Below are positions 26,271-36,346 of a DNA stretch of 64,000 nt, one piece after another. A program made the translations under genes and the position numbers. The stretch is from Demequina oxidasica. Its GTDB lineage: Bacteria; Actinomycetota; Actinomycetes; Actinomycetales; Demequinaceae. Numbering within the stretch: position 1 is the stretch's first letter; every line of letters begins with the position of its first letter. The notes beneath the pieces were generated by a model. The model saw only the letters and a list, made by a program, of their open reading frames with translations. It made no database searches and had not been told where the DNA came from. The stretch is from assembly GCF_000975115.1 (NCBI RefSeq), contig NZ_BBRE01000001.1:62001-126000 (forward strand). Reading direction: 5' to 3'.

Positions 26271-27385
26271 GCCGCGGCCTCTTCGATCATGTCGGCGAGC
26301 CGGCTCGCACCGTCGGCGATGCCGACTGTGGCTGCGGCTGCCCGCATGGCTGCAGCAACTTCCGCGTCCAGCACCATGCGCTCGGTCGCGAGCACGAGCT
26401 TCTGAGGGGTGAGGTCACCGTCATCGATCAGCTGGGCGGCTCCTGCTTCCACCGCGCCACGGGCGTTGAGCGCCTGCTCCCCATTGCCGTGAGGTAGCGG
26501 TACGTAGAGCGCGGGGATACCCATCGCGGTGGTCTCCGCCACCGTGCCCGCTCCGCTTCGGCACACCACTGCATCCGCCGCCGCAAGGGCGGTGGCCATG
26601 TCGTGCACGTACTCGTGGACGGCGTAGCGATCGCGCACCGTGGCCTTGAGATCGCCCTTGGCCCGCAGCGCCTCGTCATCCTTGCCCCGGCCCGTGGCAT
26701 GAAGCACATACAGCCCGTGATCGAGCAGAGTAGGGACGGCCTCGACGACGGCGGCGTTAACGCTCGCGGCACCCTGCGACCCGCCGGTGACGAGCACCAC
26801 CGGGGCATCCACGGGCCAGCCGAGGGACTCCCTCGCAGCGGCACGAGCCGAGTCTCGCGATGCGGGCGAACTCAGCGTACGGGCGAGGTCAGTAATTTCC
26901 GGGCGCAGCGGCAGTCCGGTCTCGACGGCGCCTTTGAGGGGCGTGTCGGCGAAGGTGACGGCAATGTTCGCCGTGAAGCGCGCGCCGAGCTTATTGGCCA
27001 TGCCCGGGCGGACGTTTCCCTCGTGCACCACCATCGGCACCTTGAGGCTACGAGCCGCAACGTAGGCGGGCGTGGAGACGTACCCACCGAACCCCACCAC
27101 GGCATCGGCGTTGGTGGAGCGGATCGCGTCCTTGGCGGCGCGGACGGCGGCGTTCCAGCGCCCGGGGAAGCGGAACATGTCGCCCGATGGCCGGCGCGGC
27201 ATGGGAACGCGCGGCACCACGAGGAGCGGCAGACCTGCACGGGGCACGAGGTCCTGCTCGAGGCCCTCTGCGGTGCCCAGCACGGTCACGGAATGCCCGC
27301 GACGAGTGAGCTCGGAGGCGGTCGCCAGCAGCGGGTTGACGTGCCCGGCCGTGCCACCCCCTGCAAGCAGGAATGACTTAGCCAC
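26267..27385 (-). CDS. murG: UDP-GlcNAc:lipid I GlcNAc transferase MurG
   Basis: A peripheral GT-B glycosyltransferase that converts lipid I to lipid II on the cytoplasmic membrane face, 372 residues. The N-terminal GGGTAGHVNPLLA and the GGSQGAASVN loop are the two G-rich signatures. VCRSGAGTVAE with the following ALYVPLPH forms the UDP-GlcNAc site. The GTG at 27385 lies inside the end of ftsW (8-base overlap). The order ftsW-murG-murC is the standard actinobacterial one. Confidence 0.97.
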   Translation of the reverse strand: MAKSFLLAGGGTAGHVNPLLATASELTRRGHSVTVLGTAEGLEQDLVPRAGLPLLVVPRVPMPRRPSGDMFRFPGRWNAAVRAAKDAIRSTNADAVVGFGGYVSTPAYVAARSLKVPMVVHEGNVRPGMANKLGARFTANIAVTFADTPLKGAVETGLPLRPEITDLARTLSSPASRDSARAAARESLGWPVDAPVVLVTGGSQGAASVNAAVVEAVPTLLDHGLYVLHATGRGKDDEALRAKGDLKATVRDRYAVHEYVHDMATALAAADAVVCRSGAGTVAETTAMGIPALYVPLPHGNGEQALNARGAVEAGAAQLIDDGDLTPQKLVLATERMVLDAEVAAAMRAAAATVGIADGASRLADMIEEAAA

Positions 27386-28592
27386 GGCGCCCCCTCGACA
27401 GCACGGTGAGAGAACGCTTGATCACCGAGGGGCGTGCGGCGAATGCCTCCTGCGCGCCAGGCTCGTGTCTGGCGAATGCCATGAGTACACCCAGCGCGGT
27501 CATAGACATGATCAGTGACGAACCTCCGGAGGAGACGATCGGCAGCGGCACACCGGTGACGGGAGCCAGGCCCACCACCACCGCGATGTTGACGCAGGCC
27601 TGGCCAACGATCCAGACGCCGATCGCGGCTCCTGCGATCTGTACAAAGGGATCGCGCGAGCGGCTGACGATGCGGGTCACCGCGATGACGATCATCGCGA
27701 AGGCGAGCAGGACCAACACCGTGCCGATGAGGCCATACTCCTCGCCGAGCACTGCGAAAATAAAGTCGTTGTCGGCGGCGGGAAGGCCGCCCCACTTCTC
27801 GCGACTCATGCCGGGGCCAAGGCCCCACAGCCCGCCGGAGGCCAACGCCCACGTGCCGTGCGTAGTCTGCTGGCACGCCGCTTGAATGTCGCAGCCCTCG
27901 GGCTCCAGGAATGTCTGGATGCGGTCAAGCCTGGTATCGCCGATGTTGACGAGCGCGAGAATTCCTACCCCACCCAAGACTGCGAATAAGCCAAAAAACC
28001 TAGCGGGTAGCCCGGCCACCCAATACGCGGCCGCGATCATCATGGCCATCACCATTGCCGTGCCCATGTCGTGTCCGGCCAGAACGAGTGCCAGGACGAT
28101 GCCGGCGCCGATCCCCCCGGGAACCAGCGCACGCTTAAGGTTGGTGAGCTCATTGCGGAAGGTGGCCAGCACCACGCCCAGATACAACGCGATGCCGAGC
28201 TTGCCGATCTCGGAGGGCTGCATGGTGATCGGTCCGACCTTGAGCCAGTTCTTGTTGCCACCGGAGGATGTGCCAGCGACGTATACGAGCATCAGAAGGG
28301 CGATGGAGCCGAAGAGTATCCACGGAGCCAACCGCTTCCACATCTTGACGCTAAGCCGCGAGCCGATGATCAGGGCAACAAGGCCCACGGCCATCGCCAT
28401 GGCTTGGACCATAAACAATGCGTAAGGGTTGCCGTCGGTCTGACGAATGGACAGAATCGAGGAACTCGACAGCACCATCGCGAGGCCCAACACCACCAGA
28501 ATGGTGGTCGCAGCGACCAGCAGGTAATAGGAGGTAGCGGCTGATCGCGTCGGAGATGCGGCTGCATCACGCTTTGATGCGGTTGCCGTCAT
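27378..28592 (-). CDS. ftsW: Lipid II polymerase FtsW (SEDS family)
   Basis: A SEDS glycosyltransferase that polymerises lipid II at the septum with FtsI, 404 residues and about ten membrane helices. Characteristic blocks are GGNKNWLKVGPITMQPSEIGKL, LAGHDMGTAMV, the large external loop ending GLGPGMSREKWGGLPAADNDFIFAVLGEE, and PVTGVPLPIVSSGGSS. ATG at 28592 is preceded by GGGAG and begins eight bases after the murD stop; an earlier in-frame start at 28682 would overlap murD by 82 bases. The C-terminus is short and basic. Confidence 0.95.
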   Translation of the reverse strand: MTATASKRDAAASPTRSAATSYYLLVAATTILVVLGLAMVLSSSSILSIRQTDGNPYALFMVQAMAMAVGLVALIIGSRLSVKMWKRLAPWILFGSIALLMLVYVAGTSSGGNKNWLKVGPITMQPSEIGKLGIALYLGVVLATFRNELTNLKRALVPGGIGAGIVLALVLAGHDMGTAMVMAMMIAAAYWVAGLPARFFGLFAVLGGVGILALVNIGDTRLDRIQTFLEPEGCDIQAACQQTTHGTWALASGGLWGLGPGMSREKWGGLPAADNDFIFAVLGEEYGLIGTVLVLLAFAMIVIAVTRIVSRSRDPFVQIAGAAIGVWIVGQACVNIAVVVGLAPVTGVPLPIVSSGGSSLIMSMTALGVLMAFARHEPGAQEAFAARPSVIKRSLTVLSRGRRG

Positions 28593-28600
28593 GCCCGGTC

Positions 28601-29980
28601 CTATCTCCCTAGCGCCCCCACCGCCTGAGCGAAGGCTTCCCCGCGATCCGCGTAACTGCGGAACTGATCCATTGATGCGCAAGCCGGAGACAGCAAAACC
28701 GTGTCGCCCGCCCGTGCCACGTCGCGCGCGGCCTCAACTGCCCGCGCCATCACAGTGTCCCCCGGTTCAATGCGTGTCACAGGGATATCTGCCGCGTGTC
28801 TCGCGAGCGCCTCGCTCAACGGCACAGGGTCGACGCCGATGAGTACCACCTCCCGCACACGCGGGGCAACGGACCGGATCAGGTCGTCGAACTCTTGGTC
28901 CTTGTCCAGCCCGCCGGCGATCCACACCACGGACTTTTCCTCGCGCCCGCCGAAGGCAGCAATGACGGCGTGCGCGTTGGTCGCCTTCGAGTCGTCCACG
29001 AACGTCACCCCGTCAATCTCCCGTACCGTCGCGGTGCGGTGAGCGTCAAGGGAGAAGGCGCGTAACCCGTCGCGCACGGCCGACGTGGGCACACCGGCGG
29101 CGCGAGCCAGCGCAGCGGCACAGAGTGCGTTGAAAATTAGGTAGGGCGGCACGGCGCCAGACACGAGGTGTTGCAGGTCCTCAACGTGGCCAAGCTCAAG
29201 CGCCTCGGTGCGGCGGTTGTCGGTGAAGGCCCTCTCGCACAGCACGCCGTCCACGACGCCGAACTGCGAGATGGCAGGTGCTCCGAGAGTGACGCCGATG
29301 GCGCGGCAGCCGTCCTGCACATCCGCATCAGCGACCATTGCCTCGATACTTGCGTCGTGCGCCGGATACACACACGCCTTCTCGACATTGCGATAGACGC
29401 GTGCCTTGGCGGCCCGGTAACTCTCGATGCCGCCGTGCCAGTCAGTGTGGTCATCGTCGACGTTGAGCGCGACGGCAGCAAGCGGCGCAATGGTAGAACT
29501 GAAGTGGAGTTGCAAGCTGGCGATTTCCACCGCGACCAGGTCGTGCTGCTCGCGCCCTGCGGCGATCACTGGCACTCCCATGTTGCCGCACACTGCGACA
29601 TCCAGGCCTGCGGCCGCTGCAATGGTGCCCACCATCTGCGTGGTCGTGGTCTTGCCGTTGGTACCGGTAATCAGCACCCAAGGCACGCCCTGGCGACGCA
29701 CGCGCCACGCGAACTCCATCTCGGACCAGATTTCCAGCCCCGCGGCCTCGCAAGCAAGGACGGCCTCGCTGTGCGGCGAGAAGCCCGGGGAAGCCATGAC
29801 GACATCGAACGTGGTGAGGTCCACTTCGGCGATGCTCGTTGCATCGGCGTTGCCGTTGGCGTCGACCGTAGACACGGTCGCCCCCAAGTCGAGCGCGGCC
29901 GCGCGGGCCGAGGTCCCCGCGACGCCCACGCCCAGAATCAGGACGTGCTTGCCCGCTAGCGTCACAGCGAACTGACCCAT
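28601..29980 (-). CDS. murD: UDP-N-acetylmuramoyl-L-alanine--D-glutamate ligase
   Basis: Adds D-Glu to UDP-MurNAc-L-Ala, 459 residues. The N-terminal Rossmann loop is [12 protein letters not shown], the ATP loop TGTNGKTTT is at 105-113, and the conserved [11 protein letters not shown] and [22 protein letters not shown] are near the C-terminus. ATG at 29980 lies 19 bases inside mraY, which suggests coupling. It is followed by ftsW. Confidence 0.97.
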   Translation of the reverse strand: MGQFAVTLAGKHVLILGVGVAGTSARAAALDLGATVSTVDANGNADATSIAEVDLTTFDVVMASPGFSPHSEAVLACEAAGLEIWSEMEFAWRVRRQGVPWVLITGTNGKTTTTQMVGTIAAAAGLDVAVCGNMGVPVIAAGREQHDLVAVEIASLQLHFSSTIAPLAAVALNVDDDHTDWHGGIESYRAAKARVYRNVEKACVYPAHDASIEAMVADADVQDGCRAIGVTLGAPAISQFGVVDGVLCERAFTDNRRTEALELGHVEDLQHLVSGAVPPYLIFNALCAAALARAAGVPTSAVRDGLRAFSLDAHRTATVREIDGVTFVDDSKATNAHAVIAAFGGREEKSVVWIAGGLDKDQEFDDLIRSVAPRVREVVLIGVDPVPLSEALARHAADIPVTRIEPGDTVMARAVEAARDVARAGDTVLLSPACASMDQFRSYADRGEAFAQAVGALGR

Positions 29981-31044
29981 TCCGCATAGAACAGTCCCAT
30001 GCCGATGCCGGCACAGAGCCCCGCGATGATCCAGAAGCGGATCACGATGGTGACCTCACCCCAACCCATCAGCTCGAAGTGGTGATGCAGTGGCGCCATT
30101 TTGAAGATGCGTTTGCCCGTGAGTTTGAAGGAAGCAATCTGCAGCACCGAGCTCATCACGATGATGACGAACAGGCCGCCGATGACGCCACCCAGAATCT
30201 CAGTACGCGACACGATAGTGAGGCCGGCAATCGCGCCTCCAAGGGCGAGCGAGCCGGTGTCGCCCATGAAAATCTTTGCGGGACTGGCGTTCCACCACAG
30301 GAAGCCAAAGCACGCCCCCGCGATGGCCGCAGACAGGATCGCCAGGTCACCCGGGTCGCGCACCTCGTAGCAGAGACTGCTGCTGTCGCTGAGCCCGCAT
30401 ATCTGGTTGCCCTGCCAGATGTTCAAGAGCACGTACGCACCAAAGAACACGATCGAGGCGCCGGTAGCGAGTCCGTCCAGGCCGTCGGTCAGGTTGACCG
30501 CGTTGGACCATGCGGTGATGAGGAAGTTTGACCACACGATGAACAGGATGAGGCCCACAGCCGGTCCCCAGTACGCGAGGTCAAGCGCGGTGTCGCGCAG
30601 AAACGACACGGACGTCGAGGCAGGTGTCAGTCCCTCACCGTTGGGGAACTGCAGCGCCAAGATGCCGAAGGTGATGCCGACGACGCCCTGGCCAAGAAAC
30701 TTCCACCGCGCGCGCAAGCCGAGCGAGCGTTCGCGAGTAATTTTGATGCCATCGTCCAGGAAGCCCACCAGCCCCAGGCCCACCATGAGGAAGACCACCA
30801 GAATCGACGATGCGTTGGGTAACTTCCCGGTCGCGAGGTTAGCGACGAACCAGGCTATGACCGCCGCCAGAATGATGACGATGCCGCCCATGGTGGGCGT
30901 TCCACGCTTGACGTGGTGGCTCGCAGGCCCATCCTGGCGAATGAACTGACCGTATTGGCGCTGCGTGAGGTACCGAATGAGCAGGGGCGTCCCCAAAAGG
31001 GACAGCACCAGCGAAATCGCTCCCGCAGCTACGACCGCTCTCAT
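29962..31044 (-). CDS. mraY: Phospho-MurNAc-pentapeptide translocase MraY
   Basis: Transfers phospho-MurNAc-pentapeptide to undecaprenyl phosphate, making lipid I. It is an integral membrane enzyme of 360 residues with ten helices. The catalytic Asp cluster is in [10 protein letters not shown] near residue 95 and [10 protein letters not shown] near 190. The conserved cytoplasmic [11 protein letters not shown] loop lies near 325. The N-terminal GTPTMGGI motif is also present. The ATG overlaps the murF stop (ATGA). Confidence 0.97.
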   Translation of the reverse strand: MRAVVAAGAISLVLSLLGTPLLIRYLTQRQYGQFIRQDGPASHHVKRGTPTMGGIVIILAAVIAWFVANLATGKLPNASSILVVFLMVGLGLVGFLDDGIKITRERSLGLRARWKFLGQGVVGITFGILALQFPNGEGLTPASTSVSFLRDTALDLAYWGPAVGLILFIVWSNFLITAWSNAVNLTDGLDGLATGASIVFFGAYVLLNIWQGNQICGLSDSSSLCYEVRDPGDLAILSAAIAGACFGFLWWNASPAKIFMGDTGSLALGGAIAGLTIVSRTEILGGVIGGLFVIIVMSSVLQIASFKLTGKRIFKMAPLHHHFELMGWGEVTIVIRFWIIAGLCAGIGMGLFYAEWVSSL

Positions 31045-32525
31045 TCATTCACTCCCACAAGTTGGTCGGCTAGCTTCCACAGTCCCGCACCGTGCGATGC
31101 CTTGACCAGCACGGTGTCTCCGGCAGTCAGACGCTCGTCAACAAACGCCCGTGCCTCCCCAATCGTAGCGACCCAGGCAGCCTCGTCGCCCCACGACCCT
31201 TCGCGCACGGCAGATGTAAATGCGGGTCGCGCACCCGCGCCAACCACCAACAGGTGGTCCACGCCCAGGCGGACCACGTCGAGGCCGATGTCGCTGTGCG
31301 CGTCAATCGAGGCGTCACCCATCTCCAGCATCTCGCCAATGACCGCAAACGTGCGGCCTTTGGATCCGACAGCCATCAGGGCCCGCAGCGCGGCGCGCAT
31401 GCTCTCGGGGCTCGCGTTATATGAGTCATCAATCACGGTAACGCCATCCGCGCGGTTCGTGACCGCCATGCGATGGGCTGACAGCGGCCGCGCTGCGGCC
31501 ACTGCGTCTATCGTCCTGTAGTACTCCATCCCAGTCGTCAGCGCTACGGCGATGGCCGCGAGCGCATTGGTCACATGGTGCTCACCTACAAGACCCAGGT
31601 GGATCGCGTAGGGCACCGCGCCGTCCACAAATCCATCGCTAGCGGAGTCTCCCCCGCCCTGGCCGGGATCATCCGGGTCGTGGAAACTGGCGCTCGACGC
31701 GAACAATGCCTGCACAATGGGGGTGAACTCCGCGCGCCCGTCCACGAGGCGCGCGCGAGAAGCGATCAGGCTTACGCCAGTGTCCTCTGTCGCACCGAAG
31801 GTCCGTACGGTCAGGCTCTTGTCATGGACCGCGGGGACGTCGCGCATCCCCGCTACCCGCGCATCGTCCGCGTTGAGCAAGACCGTACCGCCGGGGATGA
31901 CGCCGTCAATGATCGTCGACTTTTCCGCGGCCAACGCATCAATATTGCCGTAGCCGCCCACGTGTGCGGTGCCAACCGTAAGAACTACCGCGACATCGAG
32001 CGGCGCGATCGACGTCAGGTAGGCGATGTCTCCGGGCGCGCTGGCACCCATCTCAAGGACCAGGTGACGGGTCGAGGCATCCGCGCGCAGCACCGTCAGC
32101 GGCAGCCCGATCTCGTTGTTGAAGCTACCAACCGGTGCCACCACGTCGGGAAGCACCTGAGCGAGCAGGTCCTTGGTGGTGGTCTTGCCGTTCGAGCCGG
32201 TGATGCCGACTACGGTGAGGTCGCCCTCGACCCGCAGCAGCGCGAGGTACGCGCGAGCCAGGCGACCCAGGGCCTCGGTCACGTCGTCCACCATGATGTG
32301 CGGAGCGCCCACCGGCTGCTGCACCAGGCACAGGGTAGCGCCGGCCGCAATAGCGTGGTCCACGTAGTCATGGCCGTCGACTCGGTCGCCAATGAACGCT
32401 GCGTACAGCGCACCGGGTTCGACGTCGCGGGTGTCCTTCTCCACAGAGTCGACGCGCACGTCGACGTCCGCGACGAGCGTCCCGCCCACTGCATTCGCAA
32501 CCCACTGCGCCGTCAACTGCCTCAT
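31041..32525 (-). CDS. murF: UDP-MurNAc-tripeptide--D-alanyl-D-alanine ligase
   Basis: Adds D-Ala-D-Ala to complete the cytoplasmic pentapeptide precursor, 494 residues. The ATP loop [10 protein letters not shown] begins near residue 110, [12 protein letters not shown] is the conserved central motif, and [15 protein letters not shown] the third. An insert of about 25 residues around 285-310 (Asp/Gly-rich) is not typical. ATG at 32525 overlaps the murE stop, and its own stop overlaps mraY; both overlaps are ATGA. Confidence 0.97.
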   Translation of the reverse strand: MRQLTAQWVANAVGGTLVADVDVRVDSVEKDTRDVEPGALYAAFIGDRVDGHDYVDHAIAAGATLCLVQQPVGAPHIMVDDVTEALGRLARAYLALLRVEGDLTVVGITGSNGKTTTKDLLAQVLPDVVAPVGSFNNEIGLPLTVLRADASTRHLVLEMGASAPGDIAYLTSIAPLDVAVVLTVGTAHVGGYGNIDALAAEKSTIIDGVIPGGTVLLNADDARVAGMRDVPAVHDKSLTVRTFGATEDTGVSLIASRARLVDGRAEFTPIVQALFASSASFHDPDDPGQGGGDSASDGFVDGAVPYAIHLGLVGEHHVTNALAAIAVALTTGMEYYRTIDAVAAARPLSAHRMAVTNRADGVTVIDDSYNASPESMRAALRALMAVGSKGRTFAVIGEMLEMGDASIDAHSDIGLDVVRLGVDHLLVVGAGARPAFTSAVREGSWGDEAAWVATIGEARAFVDERLTAGDTVLVKASHGAGLWKLADQLVGVNE

Positions 32526-34135
32526 GACTCTCCCCTAGTGCTAGCGCCGCTACCGCCTGCGCGGTCGGCGACTATGCGTTCGTGTGCCTGCAGGTAGGCA
32601 TCGCGATCGTTGTAGCGGTAAAACACGCCCGCGATCTCCTGCGTGGGCTCGTGGCCCTTGCCAGTCACGATGACCGAGTCTCCCGGTCCACCGAGGCGCA
32701 GCCCGTACTCGACAGCGGCCACTCGCGGCTCGACCTCGTGAACGTCCGCGAGATCCGGTCGCACTTTCTCGATTCCCGCACGGATCGCTGCTCGCACGGC
32801 GGCGGGCTCTTCTGAGCGTGGGTTCTCATCGGTGAGGACGATGACGTCGGCGAGCCGGGCGGCGATCTCGCCCATGACCGGTCGCTTGCCCTGATCCCGG
32901 TCGCCGTCAGAGCCGAAGATGAGGATGAGGTTGCCAGGTGTGATGGGTCGCACCCCCTCGAGCGCGAGCGTCAGGGCATCGGGCGTGTGAGCGTAGTCGA
33001 CGATCGCGAGCGGGTCGACGTCGCTACGTTCGATGACGCGCTCCATGCGGCCCGGGACGCCGTGCGCGGTGGCCACACCCTCGATCGCGGCGGCCAAATC
33101 GATGCCCGCGGCGTGCGCCGTCACGATGGCAACCATGGCGTTCGACACGTTGACGAGCCCGGGCAGCGGGCTGTGCGCCTCGTGGAGCACGCCTTGCGGG
33201 TCGCGGAAAGTGAACCGCGAGCCCACCCCGTCAAGTCCAACATCCGCATCAGTCACGGCCCAGTCGGCCGATGCCGCGGCGGCTACCGCTTCCTCGTCGC
33301 CTGTTCTGTCGGGACGCGTGGCGACGGTCTCGACGGGAATCTGCACCTCGCGTGCGAGTTGCCTGCCCCACTTGTCGTCCACATTGATGACTCCGCGCCG
33401 GGCCCGGCCGGGGGCGAACAGTTTGGCCTTTGCCTTGAGGTAGTTCTCCATGGTGCCGTGGAAGTCCAGGTGGTCCCACTGAAGGTTGGTGAAGACTGCC
33501 ACGGAGAAGTCTGCGCCGCTGATGCGCTCGAGCTCGGCGGCGTGCGAACTGACCTCGGTGATGGCGGCAGTCGCGCCTTCCTCGCGCATGCGGGCGAGCA
33601 GCGCGTGAAGGACCGGCGCCTCGACCGTCGTGCGCGGGCTCTCGATCGCCTCGTTGCCAATGCGCAATTCGACCGTGCCCATCAGTCCCCGGTGCGGGTG
33701 TCCCGCAGCGAGCGCGTTGTCGATGAAGTAGCTCGTGGTGGTCTTGCCGTTCGTGCCTGTCACGCCAACAAAAACGAGGTCGCGTGAGGGGTCACCGTAG
33801 ACAAGCGCCGCAGCCTCGCCCATGGCGAGCCGCGCATCGGCCGCTACCAAGACAGGAACACCAATGTTGGACAATTGTGCGGCGCCGGCCTCGTCGGTAA
33901 GCACCGCTACCGCACCACGCGCTACAGCATCGGCCGCATACACTGCGCCGTGTCGGTTGAAGCCCGGGAACGCGCCAAAGAGGTCACCGGCGGCGACGTG
34001 CTTGGAGTCAACGGTTGCACCGGTCACCCTCACGTGCGCGGCTTCGGCACCGAGTTCGGTGATGCTGGCGCGGTTGGCAACGTCCGCCAAGGTGGTGGAC
34101 GGAACACTGGCGGGCCGTAGCGCCATCTCAGCCAA
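32522..34135 (-). CDS. murE: UDP-MurNAc-tripeptide synthetase MurE
   Basis: Adds the third-position diamino acid to UDP-MurNAc-L-Ala-D-Glu, 537 residues. The ATP loop TGTNGKTTT is at about 126-134 and DYAHTPDAL is conserved. The residue-selecting motif, DNPR in meso-diaminopimelate enzymes, reads ENPR within DENPRSEEP, so the diamino acid is not certain. The start is taken as TTG at 34135 because GGGAG lies five bases upstream. ATG at 34126, three codons later, is the alternative. It begins three bases before the end of the short gap behind ftsI. Confidence 0.95.
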   Translation of the reverse strand: MAEMALRPASVPSTTLADVANRASITELGAEAAHVRVTGATVDSKHVAAGDLFGAFPGFNRHGAVYAADAVARGAVAVLTDEAGAAQLSNIGVPVLVAADARLAMGEAAALVYGDPSRDLVFVGVTGTNGKTTTSYFIDNALAAGHPHRGLMGTVELRIGNEAIESPRTTVEAPVLHALLARMREEGATAAITEVSSHAAELERISGADFSVAVFTNLQWDHLDFHGTMENYLKAKAKLFAPGRARRGVINVDDKWGRQLAREVQIPVETVATRPDRTGDEEAVAAAASADWAVTDADVGLDGVGSRFTFRDPQGVLHEAHSPLPGLVNVSNAMVAIVTAHAAGIDLAAAIEGVATAHGVPGRMERVIERSDVDPLAIVDYAHTPDALTLALEGVRPITPGNLILIFGSDGDRDQGKRPVMGEIAARLADVIVLTDENPRSEEPAAVRAAIRAGIEKVRPDLADVHEVEPRVAAVEYGLRLGGPGDSVIVTGKGHEPTQEIAGVFYRYNDRDAYLQAHERIVADRAGGSGASTRGES

Positions 34136-34137
34136 AA

Positions 34138-35931
34138 TTACTCCCAGGTGGTCGGGTACAGCTTGGCGGGCGTGCCGGATGGCGGCACGCGCAGCGCCTG
34201 CAGTGCGAAGGTGGAGACATCTTTAAAGAGCGGTGCTGCAACCTCTCCACCATAGATCGAAGTCTTGGGCTCATACATAATGACCGATACGACAATACGT
34301 GGGTTGTCTGCGGGCGCAACGCCAACAAACGACGCGATGATCTTGGAGAGTTTCCCGTTGGCGTCGGGCGCCTGGGCAGTGCCAGTCTTACCCGCAACGC
34401 GATATCCGTCGATCTGCGCCTTCTTACCGGTACCGTCCTCGGTCACATCCTCGAGCATCAGCATGAGCTCCGATGCCGTCTTCTCCGACACCACCCGCGT
34501 GGGCTCGTCGAGCTCCCGTGGCGTGAACGTGCCGTCCGGGTGCTGGAGCCCCTTGACGATTGTGGGCTGGAGGCGCACGCCACCATTCGCCACCGTCTGG
34601 TAGACCTGCGCGGTTTGCAGGGCCGTCACCGCAACACCCTGCCCAAAGAGCACGGCGTATTTGGTGCGGCCGTCCCACTCTTCCCAAGGGTGCAGGATTC
34701 CACCCGACTCGTCGGGCAAGCCCACGTTCGTGGGCTCGCCAAAGCCGAAAGCCGTGAGGTAGTCGTACCGAGTCTCGGGCGACAGCTTCTCGCCGATCTG
34801 AACGGTGCCCGTGTTGGAGGATTGCACGAGCACGCCCGCTAGCGTGAGTTTTTGGGTTCCCGCGTCATGCGAGTCGCGAAAGGTCTGATTATTGGAGGTG
34901 GTGTACTTGTACGGCGCCTTATATTCCGAGAGGGGCGTGGCGATGCCCTCTTCGAGGGCGGCAGCCATGGTGATGACCTTGCCGGTAGAGCCCGGCTCAA
35001 AGACCGTGGACACTGTGCCAGCGCCACGTTTGGCGGCATCGGTAGCGCCTGGGTCGTTGGGATCCACTGAGCCGGAATCCACCAGAGCCAGGATCTCTCC
35101 CGTCTGGACGTCCTCGACGGTGACCATCGCCCGCTCGGTGCCCGTCTTCTTGACCGCAGCCTCTACCAGTTTCTGCGTCTGCCACTGAATGTCGCGGTCG
35201 AGCGTCAACACAACGGTAGAGCCGGGAACCGCGGGGGTCTCTTCGTGAGTGCCGGTGGGGATGATGGTGCCGCCGCCACCCTTCTCATAAGTAATGGAAC
35301 CGGGCTTGCCGAGCAACTCGTCCTCGTACTCGAGTTCCGTGCCCGCCGCACCACGCACTCCCGGGCCATCCGAGTTACCCGCGACAAAGCCCACGACGTT
35401 GCCAGCGATGTCCCCGTTTGGGTAGATGCGCTCCGAGGTCGGCTCGGGCTCAATGCCGTAGATGTTCTCCTCTTGGATCAGTTCCCAGGTCTCAGGAGTG
35501 ATGTCCTTGGCAATGTACTTAAAGGTGCTGTCGCCCACCATCTTGGCGGCGAGCTCCGACTCCTTAAGACCCAGGATGGGGGCCAAGATCTTGGCTGCGT
35601 CGAGCGGCCCCTCGGCCACGACCTGCTTATTCTCTGTGCGCTTGAACTGGGCGATGAGCTTCTGGTTGACGCCGACGTTGTAGCGCTTGACTGAGGTGGC
35701 CAGGACCACGCCGTTGCGGTCAACGATGTCTGCGCGCTCCGAGTCGACCTCAGTGGTGACGAGTCGCGACGCAAGCGCCTCCTGAGAGAGCTCGGCTGCC
35801 TGGACACCCTGCACGAGGACCAGGCGTCCTGCAAAGACAACCAATAATGCCAACAACAGGACCGCAAGAATGCGCTGTCGTTTGACGGGCTTGCCTACGG
35901 TCGGTGCGACTGAGCGCTGCGCCGATGCCAT
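34138..35931 (-). CDS. ftsI: Septal penicillin-binding protein FtsI (PBP3, PbpB)
   Basis: Class B transpeptidase that crosslinks septal wall with FtsW, 597 residues. One membrane anchor lies at about 21-40, followed by the dimerisation/pedestal domain (RADIVDRNGVVLAT). The transpeptidase motifs are STGK with Ser 315, SSN near 387 and KTGT near 525. ATG at 35931 gives the normal N-terminus; 32 extra upstream codons overlap ftsL and look like shadow sequence. There is no PASTA domain at the C-terminus. The start lies five bases after the ftsL stop. Confidence 0.97.
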   Translation of the reverse strand: MASAQRSVAPTVGKPVKRQRILAVLLLALLVVFAGRLVLVQGVQAAELSQEALASRLVTTEVDSERADIVDRNGVVLATSVKRYNVGVNQKLIAQFKRTENKQVVAEGPLDAAKILAPILGLKESELAAKMVGDSTFKYIAKDITPETWELIQEENIYGIEPEPTSERIYPNGDIAGNVVGFVAGNSDGPGVRGAAGTELEYEDELLGKPGSITYEKGGGGTIIPTGTHEETPAVPGSTVVLTLDRDIQWQTQKLVEAAVKKTGTERAMVTVEDVQTGEILALVDSGSVDPNDPGATDAAKRGAGTVSTVFEPGSTGKVITMAAALEEGIATPLSEYKAPYKYTTSNNQTFRDSHDAGTQKLTLAGVLVQSSNTGTVQIGEKLSPETRYDYLTAFGFGEPTNVGLPDESGGILHPWEEWDGRTKYAVLFGQGVAVTALQTAQVYQTVANGGVRLQPTIVKGLQHPDGTFTPRELDEPTRVVSEKTASELMLMLEDVTEDGTGKKAQIDGYRVAGKTGTAQAPDANGKLSKIIASFVGVAPADNPRIVVSVIMYEPKTSIYGGEVAAPLFKDVSTFALQALRVPPSGTPAKLYPTTWE

Positions 35932-35935
35932 CGAT

Positions 35936-36346
35936 CTACTGCCCCTCCGACTCGAGTACAACCGCATCCTTAAGCGAGACAAAACCCAACGTCTCTGCGG
36001 GAACCATACCCATGTCGGCCGCCTCATTGGCTAAGAACTGCGGCGAAGAGTTGGATTCGAGTTGCGTGACGAGTGAAGCGCGCTCCTGGTGCAGGCTCGC
36101 GATCTCAATTTTGAGGTCACGGCGCTCATACGCGCCACTCGCCATGGTGGTGTTGAGAATCAGCACGGCAGCCATCGACCCCAGCACTATCGCCACGCAC
36201 AACCAGGCGAAGGGAACCATTGATCGGACCTGCTCGGGAGCCGCAACCGCGCGCAGGTGCTCGCGCCGGCGTGGGGCCTGCCTCGGGCTTGGTAGCGGCG
36301 CTCCAGCGCGCGCAGAGGGCCGCTGTCGCAGTGGTGCTGCACTCAT
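35936..36346 (-). CDS. ftsL: Cell division protein FtsL (FtsL/DivIC-like)
   Basis: A small bitopic divisome protein of 136 residues: a basic cytoplasmic segment (1-42), a membrane helix (about 44-65) and an external coiled coil (about 72-100, with leucines spaced in heptads) before a short C-terminus. Sequence similarity within this family is weak, so the call rests on size, topology and position between rsmH and ftsI. The ATG overlaps the rsmH stop (ATGA). Confidence 0.85.
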   Translation of the reverse strand: MSAAPLRQRPSARAGAPLPSPRQAPRRREHLRAVAAPEQVRSMVPFAWLCVAIVLGSMAAVLILNTTMASGAYERRDLKIEIASLHQERASLVTQLESNSSPQFLANEAADMGMVPAETLGFVSLKDAVVLESEGQ

